From Mimachlamys varia (taxonomy: Eukaryota; Mollusca; Bivalvia; Pectinida; Pectinidae), in contig OX392542.1 in assembly GCA_947623455.1 (NCBI GenBank), positions 10,113,625-10,177,624 on the forward strand: a stretch of DNA of 64,000 bases. Direction: 5' to 3'. Position numbers and translations under genes: made by a program. Below the pieces are notes generated by a model. It made no database searches. It was not told the DNA's origin and saw nothing but the letters and a program-made list of their open reading frames with translations. Positions 33,101 to 42,596 of the stretch are shown here, piece after piece (position 1 is the first letter of the stretch; each line of letters opens with the position of its first letter).

Positions 33101-36100
33101 CAAACGAGGGAAGGAAAAGTTACAAACGAGGAAAGGAAAAGTTACAAACGAGGGAAGGAAAAGTTACAAACGAGGGAAGGAAAAGTCACAAACGAGGGAA
33201 GGAAAAGTTACAAACGAGGAAAGGAAAAGTTACAAATGAGGGGAGGACAAGTTACAAACGAGGGAAAGAAAAGTTACAAACGAGGGAAAGAAAAGTAACA
33301 AACGAGGGAAAGAAAAGTTACAAACGAGGGAAAGAAAAGTAACAAACGAGGGAAAGAAAAGTGACAAACGAGGGAAAGAAAGGTAAAAAACGAGGGAAAG
33401 AAAAGTTACAAACGAGGGAAAGAAAAGTAAAAAACGAGGGAAAGAAAAGTTAAAAACGAGGGGAGGAAAAGTAACAAACGAGAGAAGGAAAATTACAAAC
33501 GAGGGAAGGAAAATTTCAGTCTTGATAACATCTAGGGATACTAAGGATTCTTCATTACATCTCTTGTGAGGTAACAAACCTAAAACTCTATAAGATCTGT
33601 TTCTCTTAACTGCTATTATAATGGAATTGATGACTGAAAATTACTGGGAGGAGAAAACAGACCATATATAGATTACCACTGCATCTCTTGTGAGGAAACA
33701 AGTCTATAAACTCTAAAAGATAGGTTTCTGTAATGATGCCGTAACACACACATATACTGCACCTTTTAAATTTATGGATAGATACAGTATGCCGAAAAAA
33801 TGAATTAAACTGCATTATACAGCTGTTTAGCCCTCCTAGGACTTTTCAGTGATGCAAGGGACCAAAAGGTGGGAATCCAAAATGTTTAAACTAATGTAGA
33901 AGCAAAAGGGTCAGGTGCGTAAAACCCCTTTATTTATGAACTTAGAAGTAAGCTGCTATTATAATGGAATTGATGACTAAATTATTTGGAGGAGAAAACA
34001 GATCATATATAAACTCTAACTATAAGATAGGTTTTGTCTTAGCTACTATTATAATGGAATCGATGACTGTAAATTACTGGGAGAAAAAACAGATCATATA
34101 TAGTTCATCACTGCATCTCTTGTGAGCTAACACGTCTAAAAACTCTATAAGATAGGTTTTGTCTTAGCTACTATTATAATAGAATCGATGACTGTAAATT
34201 ACTGGGAGAAAAAACAGATCATATATAGTTCATCACTGCATCTCTTGTGAGCTAACACGTCTAAAAACTCTATAAGATAGGTTTTGTATTAGCTACTATT
34301 ATAATAGAATCGATGACTGTAAATTACTGGGAGAAAAAAAAGATCATATATAGTTCATCACTGCATCTCTTGTGAGCTAACACGTCTAAAAACTCTATAA
34401 GATAGGTTTTGTATTAGCTACTATTATAATAGAATCGATGACTGTAAATTACTGGGAGAAAAAAACAGGGTTTTACCACATTTTGTGATCCCGAGGGTGG
34501 AATATCCCTATCCTACATACACACATAATGAAAGAGTCTTTTTCTCTCATATCTACTACCCGAATAAGCTCAAAAACCATGGAAATATGTTTAAACAGGC
34601 TACAATTTTGAAATTTCAACTTTTTCCTTGATCTTTTTTGACGAAATCGAATTAGACAGCGAGTTTAAGCATACCCTATATTCGCAAACACAGTTTGCGC
34701 AGAAAAAAATAATCTCCTCTTCCTGGTGTTTATGGTTAAAATTTTGTAAAAGGTTTAAATTTTATCATGCCATCGTTTTCTCTTTCCGGCATCAGAGTTT
34801 ACCGTATTCGTGACGTCACGTCATTGTTGAGCCATTGTGACGTCACGTCGCGTGAAATGCTATGTAAGATTGATTTTTCTTACATAGCTTTCTTACATGG
34901 GCAACCTCTATCCAACATGGCGAGATATGAGAGAAAGGTTTCTCTTAGCTACTATTGTAATGGAATCGATGACTGTAAATTACTGGGAGAGAAAACAGAC
35001 CATATATAGTTCACCACTGCATCTCTCAGGACAGCAATACCACGATAACATCCTATGTGTTTATATATAAACACCGACTTTCATCTGCAATATTTGCTTT
35101 GACAACCATGTATAGTCGTATGACAGAAACGTGAAAATAAATATAAATCTTATTTGAACATATTCTTGCTGCTGATTTTATAAATAATCGATATACATAA
35201 TTGATGGTATTTAATGACAGGTTTCTGGTACAGGACTTCGTACCCTCTATATCAAATACATGATAAAAACATTTTATAAATTAGCTTGGTGCATGTACAT
35301 TTTTCATTAAACAGATATTATATACAAAGTCTAGTTCAAATCTTATTCATGCTATAGCATATTAAAAGTTAAATACATACCATTTAAAATCATCCATTCA
35401 TGCAGCCTGGCTTACAAGCCACGTCTGGAGTGAACCTCCTTACATGTACCATAGTCTGGTACCCTCCACCATCTAGTCCCTGGATCGCCTCCCAAGATAG
35501 TATCTATAAAGTCTGGTTAGCTTTGTTACCGGTTTAACAGCACGGCTGACCTATTCTCAAATAGAAACTTCAGAGTTTTTTTCTCAAATCTCGATCTGCT
35601 AACTTTATCTTAAACTTATAGTAAATACTTAACTTTTAGTAGTTATTTTAGCTCGTTGAAATAACATTTTGAAAGTGTTAAGCTGATTAGGTTTTTAGAA
35701 ATTTAAAACTGAAATTGAAGATTAACAACCTGCGCGCATTGATACACGACTTTTGAGGAAATAGTTGGGTGATGAGCAATATTCCATCATAAAAATACGG
35801 GGGCTGGTACGGGGTGATGGTACGGGGCGATAGTCCCAGAGGGAAAGCTGTCATAGACATGCGTGTAACAAATATGTCAGAATAAATGTCAATTTATATT
35901 TTCGAACTTTGTAAGAACTTTTGGTTTGAAATTCTAAGCTTTAAAGTTTTCGATTTTTAATCAATTCTGTATACGAACAAAGGAAAGTCTATACAATAAA
36001 AATGATATCTGCCAACGAAATTACAATAATCTTTCAGAGATACAGAAATCTTTCGTTGATCATAACAAGTCATATGAAGTCAAACTCAAATCTTTCATTT

Positions 36101-39100
36101 TTGTTATTTATAAAAGTCTTCAAATTCCTTAAAGCGCCCCTGAAAATTAATTGCAGACGCCCTGGTGATAACAGCTCATGTTAAAATGTAGGTTTAGAAA
36201 TAGACATTTTATCGCTAGTCAGCTGAATCATAGAGTCAAAACCGCCCATCTGCACGTTAGTATTCAGTAACTGTGTGTCTGGGAGGAGGATCGGACAAGG
36301 TAAGGTCAGTAAGATAAAATAATGTAGCATAGAGCATACAAAAATAACATTATCTTACTTTTTCGAAAAACGAACAACGAAAAAAAGAAATGTTATCAAT
36401 TACTCAATTCAATTCATAAATTTATAGGGCTTTACGCATCTTATCCTTCTCCTTCTACAGTACTGTAGTTTAGAAAATTTCGATTCCCACCTTTTTGTCC
36501 TATCATCACCGCTTAGTCCTAGGAGGACGAAACAGGTGTATGATACAGTATAATTCATTTGATCTCAATATTAAAATGGTTCTACGCACCTGACCCTTCT
36601 GCTTCAACAGTACTGTAGTTTAGAAAATTTCGATTGCCACCTTTTTGTCCTAGCATCACTGAAGAGTCCTAGAAGGACGAAACAGCTTGATGATACAGTG
36701 TAATTTTTTTTTTAAATATTATATCTATTTCTAATTTAAAAGGAGCAGCATATGTGTTATTTAAGTTCATCTATCAATGATAATTACTCATCATATGTTA
36801 AATAAGAGGTGAAAATGTCAACATCGCCACAATGCCCGATTAGTATGCCCATTGTATAATACATACTGTGTTGGGGTATTGTCTGGGGGACTTCTAACAG
36901 ATGACATATCAAACCGTTATCCCGAGTTTTCTCTGGCATTGATACCAGACGTAAATACTTTGACATATAAATGTCTGCTGTCAGATATATGGTATCGGAA
37001 ACACGGGCTAGGCAAACCAGATGTTCAGATGCTATATTATAATACGACTCTTTCCTGATTATACGAAACATGCAGATGTATTTGTGATGTTCGTGAAGAC
37101 TAGGTCTATATCAAGTAAACATTTTAAATATGTGGCTATATCTCTGTCAAGGGAAGTGATGATACCGTTAAGTTAACAGTTTAAATATGTGGCTACATCT
37201 CTGTCAAGAGACCTGGCCCCGGTTTCATCAACGTTCCTTAACTTAAGGAAACTCCTTAAAAATCTCCATAGGACATCATTACAGAATTTAAGGGGGAAAT
37301 CTTAAGTTAAGGAACTTTCCTTAAATTCTGTTATGCTTTCCTATGAACATTTTTAAGTTAAGGAGTTTCCTTAAGTTAGGGAATATTGATGAAACCAGGA
37401 CCTGATGATACCGTTAAGTTAACAGTTTAAATATGTGGCTATATCTCTGTCAAGGGATGTGATGCCATCGTTAAGTTATCACTTGAATATGTGGCTTCAT
37501 CTCTGTCACCCTAGGGACCTGATGATACCGTTAAGTTATCAGTTTAAATATGTGGCTATATCTCTGTCAAGGGACGTGATGCCATCGTTAAGTAAACAGT
37601 TAAATATGTGGCTACATCTCTGTCAAGGGACCTGATGATACCATTTCACTTCATAGGTTGGCGAACATACAAATGTATCATTTTCTTGTAGGACATCTGA
37701 TAACTCCGGCGAAATGTTTTTTGGTTTGGCCTTATATGGCCTTGCTAGTTTTTCACGTGTATGCGCAAATAAAATATGCGTTATCCATTACCATATTTGA
37801 TGGCAACATTCAATTTCAATCGACATGACTTTGTATTGCATTAAAACTTATGTCGCATTTGTCGAAGGTTGGAAATCAATAGGGGTAAACGCTGTTTTAT
37901 AACAATTTGGACATGAATAACGAAGTTATGCTTAACACCATTCTGTTGTATTAAACTCATGAATGCGACAAATTAAGCGTCAAAAACATACTTTAGTCCT
38001 TGATAGTCTTCGACGTGTATGCGCAAATACTGATGTGTAACCCATTACCATATATGATGATATCATCCGATCTCCATCGACATGTATTGCACATAACTTG
38101 GTTCCTTTTTGGGGGTTGGAATAACTTTGGTGGTAGGAATAACTACAATAGGGGCAAATTATACTTAACAATAATACTTATGTACATTTACAAACTCATT
38201 GATGTACATGTATATAAGCCTCAAACACATGTTTTGGTCCCAATATTCCATGCATTTGGTGTATAAGCCGCTATTTGTGCTGACAATAAAATACACGTGT
38301 TTGATTATCCTTGTAGGTGAATCCCAAAAGTTTGTCTGGGCAGGCTGGGCTACAGAACGGTGACCTTATCATTTGCATAGGAAACATGGACGTAACTGGG
38401 GTCACACATCAAATGGCTCGTGACGAAATGATCCGCAGCGGAAATGACATCGATCTGACTGTAAAGAGGTAAGGAATGGGACGTAATCAATATACTGTAT
38501 CAGGTACTCCAAGCTACACTCGTCAGAATGTACTTTCCGGAAGGAATTTCTCGTTGTAACCAACATAAGAAGATACTATTATAAAATGAATCCCGAATTG
38601 CAAGACAGACTATAATCTTAAAAAAAATGAGAAAGCAAATAACTCAAAATCAGAAATTTTTTGTTAATTTTTGCAAATGTTTTTTTTAAAACATATTTCC
38701 ATATTTAAACTAAATAACTTTAATGTTTTAATTTGTGCATATTTTTCTATTTGATATATTATTTAGTAAAACTATTTCTCCTTCGTAACACAACTGCATC
38801 CTTCTGAAAATAGAAAACTAACTGAAGTATCTGATATGATAATTATGACATAATGTTTATAGTGGTGAGACTGATGATATGAATGTTTTAAAACGGAAAA
38901 CATGATGACATTTTCAATGAGTCAGTGTTTTATATTTAAACGTTTTGATATAACAGGGAAGGCGGGGCGGTGCAATCTCAGCCTCCACCGGAACCGGAAG
39001 AGGATGATGAGGGAGCGTTCCGTGATGTTCAGCCAAAGACATATAAGATACTGGAGAAGGAACTGCCCCAAGCGGCCGCAACAGGTAACCTAAACCTAAT

Positions 39101-40321
39101 CATCGACTCTAAATGCCTCACAGAGGCAACCTCGTTACCCAGGGGGTCACTTACACCTATGCTTTCTACACCCCTAGAATATGTCATGGCAAAACTGACA
39201 CTTTTGATAAACATCAACAGAATCTCGTGATCACAATATAACGGTAAAATTGACAGGCTTTGAAGTTGGTTGCGGCTCCTTTGTAATCTTCAACGGACAG
39301 GCAATAGCCTAGCGATTGGTCTTTTTTTTACCAGAGCAGCTTGTCTTCAGTTTTTTGCCATGACATATTCCAGAAGAGTAGCGAGAAAGGTTATCGTAAC
39401 CCCTGAATATCGATGATGTATCAGGGGTGTAGAGAGCGTAGGTGATCGTAACCCTTGAATATCGAGGATGTCATAAAAGTAAAGGTTAAAATCTATTCAA
39501 GTAATAGTCATTTTTATGCTATGATCGCATTACAACGTGTACATCTCTTCAAATATATATTACTTCAACATGAGATAAAATGTCTATAGCTCGGCCTCAA
39601 TCAACGCTGATTAACATAATGTTTCTGGTGTTTGATAAATTATGAAATCAAACTTAATTAGTGATAAGATACCACAGGTATAAGAAATTACTTTACTAAT
39701 ACTTCATTTCGTGTATAGCATCAATATCACTAGTTGTTACACTCCAATGATGAATGTGTACATATCTTCAACCATTACGTAGCCAGGGTTTATAAATAAA
39801 ACCACGAAATACCGCTGGAACTGTTTTGTTATGGTCTTTAACTGATGTTATGTAGTGTTCTTAGCCAATCAGGGCCCAGTTGTTCAAAAGTTGATTAGCT
39901 TAATCAGTGATTAGTGCAAATTTTAATTATCCTGTAACTTTGACATGAAGCCATATTTTTAGTTACAACTTTGCTGATATCAGATATTTAATAGTGATAA
40001 TTATAAATGCAAAATGTGAAGCTTTTACCTTGTATATTGACAGAATTATTTAAGTTTGAAAAATGTCGTTACATAGTGATTAAGCTTATCATCCTTTGAA
40101 CAACTGGGCCCAGATGGTTCGCCTTTAATTGTTTTAATTTTTGTTTTATACTTGTAATGCTGTCCTCATATTTTGATTATTTTGTATTTTTCCAAGTTGC
40201 TTTATTTTGCATTCCATCAGGCGCTAGACCAGCATCAATCTTTGACAGGAAGAAGCAGCAGAGGTCAGAATACACCAAAACAGACAAATCGGGGTACATG
40301 AAAGCATATGGACAACAGTGA
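27063..40321 (+). CDS. Small PDZ-domain protein of PDLIM/Zasp (ALP-Enigma) type, complete
   Basis: Coding exons 27063-27173, 38317-38468, 38957-39084 and 40221-40321 join in phases 0, 2 and 1 into 163 residues. Residues about 5-88 form a PDZ domain: the carboxylate-binding loop is PWGFKMQGG, and the core has AGLQNGDLIICIGN and MARDEMIRSGNDIDLTV. This PWGF loop is characteristic of ALP/Enigma/Zasp proteins, which link alpha-actinin at actin Z-lines or stress fibres. An acidic Pro/Glu linker (PPPEPEEDDEGAFRDVQPKT) follows, then a basic tail with IFDRKKQQRSEYTKTDKS. No LIM domain is encoded before the TGA at 40319-40321, so this is either a short PDZ-only gene or a short isoform. The start ATG at 27063 is in a purine context (AAAATGG) and sits at the family's usual distance from the PDZ loop. 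The 11 kb first intron houses tRNA genes and minisatellites. Confidence 0.85.
27848..27961. mobile_element. 114-bp palindromic hAT-like element
   Basis: Ends CACAGGGGCTTGGCACACAT and the inverse. Flanking 8-mers GATATGTG and GATATGCA agree at 6 of 8 positions. In PDZ gene intron 1. Confidence 0.7.
28450..28659. mobile_element. 210-bp hAT-like inverted-repeat element
   Basis: Ends CACAGGGGCCTGAGAAT and the inverse; flanking 8-mers TTCACACT / GTCACACT (7 of 8). Sub-terminal 'TTGTTACAGCT' and 'AGTCATAAA' are shared with the element at 41.97 kb. Confidence 0.72.
29196..29265. repeat. Short perfect-stem hairpin
   Basis: Arms ATATAAGGAGCCGTCCATT and its near-complement (29242-29264) enclose a roughly 26-bp AT-rich loop. 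It may be a tiny inverted-repeat element. It lies about 90 bp beyond the 3' end of tRNA-Leu copy 1. Confidence 0.6.
29351..29463 (-). tRNA. tRNA-Leu-CAA: tRNA-Leu(CAA) with a 30-nt intron, copy 1
   Basis: Read on the minus strand it begins GTCAGGATGGCCGAGCGG and ends with CCCACTTCTGAC. The acceptor stem is GTCAGGA / TTCTGAC. The A box (GGCCGAGCGGTCTAAGG) and B box (GGTTCGAATCC) are canonical, and there is a long variable arm as in all tRNA-Leu. The anticodon arm is CCAGA-CTCAAGT-TCTGG once the intron at 29396-29425 is removed, giving anticodon CAA. An intron at this place is normal for tRNA-Leu(CAA). Confidence 0.95.
30363..30430. repeat. 17-bp tandem repeat, 4 copies
   Basis: ACCAAATGGGGTAGCGT repeated four times without change, between tRNA-Leu copies 1 and 2. 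Confidence 0.95.
30601..30713 (-). tRNA. tRNA-Leu-CAA: tRNA-Leu(CAA) with a 30-nt intron, copy 2
   Basis: Same structure as copy 1. All differences are inside the intron (30646-30675), so the mature tRNA is identical. Confidence 0.95.
31516..31553 (-). pseudogene. Truncated tRNA-Leu(CAA) copy 3
   Basis: Only the 3' third survives (T arm, part of the variable arm and the 3' acceptor strand). The sequence then jumps at CACATACGTG directly into the flank that lies beyond the 5' end in copy 2 (TATATACCTGAAG). This looks like a deletion between short repeats that removed the A box, anticodon arm and intron. Confidence 0.9.
32051..32163 (-). tRNA. tRNA-Leu-CAA: tRNA-Leu(CAA) with a 30-nt intron, copy 4
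   Basis: Identical to copy 1 over its whole length, intron (32096-32125) included. Its flanks instead match copy 2 (for example 30823-31030 versus 32270-32480), so the cluster arose by tandem duplication. Confidence 0.95.
32577..33512. repeat. 22-bp purine-rich minisatellite with higher-order structure
   Basis: Unit GTTACAAACGAGGGAAGGAAAA and variants (AAGGACAA, AAAGAAAA, GTAAAAAACGAG), about 42 copies. A block of ~240 bp containing the rare variants (AGTAAAAAACGAGAGAAGG then two AATTACAAACG units) starts near 32750 and again near 32990, with a third partial near 33465. Almost one strand is pure A+G apart from TAC. The 243-codon frame is a by-product. Confidence 0.95.
33733..33950 (-). mobile_element. 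Retrozyme-like repeat inserted in a 120-bp tandem array
   Basis: Full-length-like minus-strand copy. The hammerhead at 33810-33856 has stem II GTCCT/AGGGC, CAGCTG and TA, but the core reads CTGAAAA (G8 lost) and GAAA reads TAAA, so it is dead. It splits the tandem array of 33.54-35.03 kb. Confidence 0.65.
34468..34935. other. Unclassified insertion with two CRE-type palindromes
   Basis: It interrupts the tandem array. Two TGACGTCA palindromes at 34811-34818 and 34838-34845 (27 bp apart), each extended to TGACGTCACGTC, and a hairpin TATGTAAGA...TCTTACATA at 34861-34886. Ends show no clear inverted repeat. Confidence 0.5.
35028..36400. other. Unassigned intronic sequence
   Basis: PDZ gene intron 1; nothing recognised apart from short low-complexity AT runs. 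Confidence 0.4.
36503..36546 (+). ncRNA. Degenerate hammerhead ribozyme (tandem partner)
   Basis: Stem II (GTCCT/AGGAC, AGG loop), GAAA and the TA cleavage dinucleotide are kept, and stem I retains ATCA/TGAT. The catalytic core CUGANGA is replaced by CCGCTTA, so it is inactive. Confidence 0.65.
36653..36696 (+). ncRNA. Type I hammerhead ribozyme, near-intact core
   Basis: Elements in order: stem I 5' strand GCATCA; core CTGAAGA (fits CUGANGA) at 36659-36665; stem II GTCCT / AGGAC with an AGA loop (5 bp, perfect); GAAA at 36679-36682; a short stem III region; then stem I 3' strand TGATAC (4 bp contiguous with ATCA, one mismatch, one outer G-C). The family consensus has stem III CAGCTG followed by TA (U16.1, H17). 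Here that reads CAGCTTGA, so the cleavage-site pair is damaged and activity is doubtful. Confidence 0.7.
37125..37642. repeat. ~62-bp tandem array, interrupted
   Basis: Unit with 'AAATATGTGGCTATATCTCT', 'GTCAAGGGACSTGATG' and 'ACCGTTAAGTTAACAG'. At least five units, split by the GGTTTCATCAA element. Confidence 0.88.
37216..37399. mobile_element. Inverted-repeat element GGTTTCATCAA
   Basis: The arms 'CCGGTTTCATCAACGTTCC', 'TTAACTTAAGGAAACTCCTT' and their inverse pair over ~45 bp. It splits the ~62-bp array at 37.13-37.64 kb; ACCTG borders both sides and may be the target duplication. Confidence 0.7.
38317..38468 (+). CDS. PDZ protein exon 2
   Basis: 152 bp, phase 0 to 2, between TTGTAG and GTAAGG. 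It encodes VNPKSLSGQAGLQNGDLIIC and the second PDZ helix and last strand (MARDEMIRSGNDIDLTVKR). Confidence 0.88.
38957..39084 (+). CDS. PDZ protein exon 3
   Basis: 128 bp, phase 2 to 1, between AACAG and GTAACC. It encodes the proline- and acid-rich linker and the segment FRDVQPKTYKILEKELPQA. An inverted-repeat element begins about 45 bp after the donor. Confidence 0.82.
39129..39472. mobile_element. Copy of the GGGGTTACG inverted-repeat element, duplicated right end
   Basis: Shared core in inverse order ('TAGCCTAGCGATTGG', 'CAAAGCCTGT' equivalent) and two successive right ends ('CGTAACCCCTGAATATCGATG' near 39396 and 'CGTAACCCTTGAATATCGAGG' near 39446). In the intron after PDZ exon 3. Confidence 0.6.
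39872..40111. mobile_element. Inverted-repeat element GGGCCCAGTTGTTCAAA
   Basis: GGGCCCAGTTGTTCAAAAG at the left and the inverse CTTTGAACAACTGGGCCC at the right, with sub-terminal 'GATTAGCTTAATCA' pairing with 'TGATTAAGCTTATC'. ~240 bp, non-coding, in PDZ gene intron 3. Confidence 0.75.
40221..40321 (+). CDS. PDZ protein terminal coding exon
   Basis: 101 bp including the TGA; acceptor is CCATCAG. It encodes GARPASIFDRKKQQRSEYTK and a short tail ending GYMKAYGQQ. The lysine/arginine run and SEY motif are unlike surrounding noncoding sequence. Confidence 0.82.
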
Positions 40322-41350
40322 AATGGAACTATTTCTTAAGGAAACAAGGCAAATTCTCAGCAAATCAAAGCTACAGAGAGTCGGATAACTATTACTGGAA
40401 CTTCAAAGACAAAGATTCCGTGTGACAGTGTGTGACAACATCGAAGCGTCGACAATACCTCGTTGGAATGTTAAGGTGATAATTCGTTGAATGCATTAAT
40501 ATCGGTACCAGCTCGACGATTAAAGGGGTATTCCTGACTCAAACACTCAAAACGAATTGATATGCATTGATATACACTGTATTTATTATCAGAGATGGTT
40601 TTTTTGCATACCTGTTAAACATAAATGATATTTCTTGAATGATGGCAGGTCTTGGACGATAGAATTATCGTTTTATTCTGGCGCTATGTAACGTTCGTTT
40701 TTGGTGAAGTTATTGGTTTTAACAGTTATATATATAAAAAAAACATTAGTCAACCTGTACATCATTTCAATTATATAGGCATCATCAAACAAGAGTCTAA
40801 CCGGAGTAAACATTTTCAGAATCTCCATTGGTTTACAGGGAACATCTGATATATCGCATAATTGGTGCTAAGTACGACGTCAAATTGGTGCTAAGTACGA
40901 TATTAAATTGGTGCTAAGTACGCCATCAAATTGGTGCTAAGTACCATATCAAATTGATGCTAAGTACGACATTAAATTGGTGCTAAGTACGACATTAAAT
41001 TGAAAATAGACATTAAAACGTTAGAAAGACATATCTTACAGTCTTACTTATGCACAATATAGTACTAATTCAGATACTTTAAATCCAGCAGGATCTTTTT
41101 CTTTTGTTTTTGAATCACCAAACATATACTATTGTATTGTTCGCTTGGTCGGGATTTAGCACATTACTACCAACAACGATTCTAGGAATTTCTTTTTAAT
41201 TACACTTGTAATAAACATCAATAATAGATTGCATTTGTTTGCTCGAGTATGGTTTAAATGTGTTGTGATGTCCTTGTTTGTATATGTATGCTTATATATT
41301 TCTATGCAAAGTTTATTTATTTGTCAATAAAATAATACAAGTTTGTTTTT
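40322..41350 (+). other. Probable 3' UTR of the PDZ gene
   Basis: Noncoding sequence after the TGA, ending near an AATAAA at 41326-41331. It contains the 23-bp tandem array at 40862-41001. Transcript end is inferred. Confidence 0.4.
40862..41001. repeat. ~23-bp tandem repeat, 6 copies
   Basis: Unit ATTGGTGCTAAGTACGACRT with a following CAA/TAA; lies in the presumed 3' UTR of the PDZ gene. Confidence 0.9.
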
Positions 41351-41398
41351 GCGTGTCCTCCTTATTTACCTCTGTATATTTGACCTAGATCTATATAG

Positions 41399-41560
41399 CG
41401 GGTGACGTCAATGAAGAGACTATTCTTACCCTTCCGGAACACCTGGTCTTTTCAATAGTCTTCATAGAATAAGGATTATCTATAATCGTATATATTCTCT
41501 ATTTAAAAAGATTCTGAGTTAGGATTTTGGTTTTGTGGACGATTTGGTATTCTCTGATTT
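41399..41560 (+). mobile_element. Penelope-like 3'-region fragment
   Basis: Contains 'CTTACCCTTCCGGAACACCTGG', a degenerate 'GATTCTGAGTTAGGATTTTGG' and the final 'GGTATTCTCTGAT'. An inverted partner lies 70 bp downstream. Confidence 0.55.
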
Positions 41561-41627
41561 GATGTTCATGTCATTATACAAAATTTAGAAGACTACTTTT
41601 CTTTATTTCCATTGACTCAAAGAATAC

Positions 41628-41762
41628 AAAACCATTAATCGAACTCAAATCGGTAAATGTAATGAAAACTATGAACTACTACGAGAGTCAGAATAGATGT
41701 TTCAGAATGGTAAACGTCTTCAGCTTCATCGATGCAAGCCGCCTTGTAAATTGTAGCATCCA
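41628..41762 (-). mobile_element. Inverted Penelope-like 3'-region fragment
   Basis: Minus-strand version of the same end ('AAAACCATTAATCGAACTCA', 'CAGCTTCATCGATGCAAGCC'), facing the preceding fragment tail to tail. Confidence 0.5.
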
Positions 41763-41968
41763 CACACTGAGATAACACTTGAATTTGAATAATACGTGCA
41801 CATCAAGATACAAGCAAGATTATTATTGATTTCTGAATATGGTTTTGTTAACGGTTTATTATTCTCTAATTTTTTTAAGTCGCGTATTTAAAACAAAGAA
41901 GTTTTTTTTACTGTAGTGCAATTCTTATGACAAACAATTAATACAACACGGGAATAACACAGATAAAC

Positions 41969-42586
41969 CACAGGGACCTGTGAATTTGTTACAGCTAGTT
42001 TTGGACCTAAAATAGGGTATTTAGCGTTATTTTACACATTTGGGGGGTTAAGATCAATTTTCGATAAAAAATGCCTCTCAGTAGTCATAAAAGCTAATAG
42101 ATTGAAAGCTTTCCAGATCGAAAAATAGACCCCACCTACCTTTCTTGCATCAAAAATCACATTTCTAGTTGAGGTACGAAAAAACGCTTGGTACCGTTGG
42201 AAAGATGGATAATTTTTATTTTATAAACCTCCTAAATGCAAGTCAAATGTATCCTCCTTCTGCAGAAATAATCTCCATTTCCTCCAAAAACACGCAAAAT
42301 GTCCGTGTCTCAGAGTTCACGGCGCCTTGCAGGCCATTTTGTTACATATTCATTAGGTTTACGTCACCCCGCGTGCTGGTCTTTTGCTGTCATTGGATGG
42401 CTAAATTTAAAGGAAGACCGCCATCCATTGACAGCAATCTGGAAAGCTTTCCATCCTTTAGCTTTTATGACTACTGAGGGGGCATTTTTATCGAAAATTG
42501 ATCTTAACCACCCAAATGTGTAAAATTACGCTAAATACCCTATTTTAGGTCCAAAACAAGCTGTAACAAATTCTCAGGTCCCTGTG
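41969..42586. mobile_element. 618-bp hAT-like inverted-repeat element
   Basis: Ends CACAGGGACCTGTGAATTTG and CAAATTCTCAGGTCCCTGTG; inverted arms extend ~150 bp. Flanking 8-mers AGATAAAC / GGATAAAC (7 of 8). The ~100-codon ORF inside (42169-42477) has no recognisable domain. Confidence 0.72.
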
Positions 42587-42596
42587 GGATAAACAA

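Larger units (their letters stand above)
33530..35027. repeat. ~120-bp tandem array with two insertions
   Basis: Unit contains 'ACTATTATAATRGAATCGATGA', 'CTGTAAATTACTGGGAGA', 'CACTGCATCTCTTGTGAG' and 'TCTATAAGATAGGTTT'. The copies between 34.03 and 34.46 kb are nearly identical. Insertions: the retrozyme-like repeat (33733-33950) and an unrelated ~470 bp segment (34468-34935), after which one more copy follows. Confidence 0.85.
36420..36775 (+). mobile_element. Retrozyme-like repeat, two direct tandem copies with hammerhead motifs
   Basis: Two copies of the dispersed hammerhead-bearing repeat lie head to tail. Each has the shared segments: 'TACGCAC/TC..CTTCTGCTTC', 'GATTSCCACCTTTTTGTCC', the ribozyme, then 'ACAGTRTAATT'. 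The ribozyme regions start at 36503 and 36653, exactly 150 bp apart, as expected for a multimeric insertion of a circular RNA-derived unit. The second copy continues into the family's 3' end (AAAAGGAGCAGCATATGTG). Confidence 0.7.

Noticed and set aside
32567..33298. 243-codon lysine/glutamate-rich frame
   Set aside because: Lies wholly in the 22-bp purine minisatellite; no unique sequence, and it would change frame with each unit.
42169..42523. Two overlapping ~75-100 codon frames as a transposase remnant
   Set aside because: They lie between the arms of a hAT-like inverted-repeat element but show no recognisable transposase motif.
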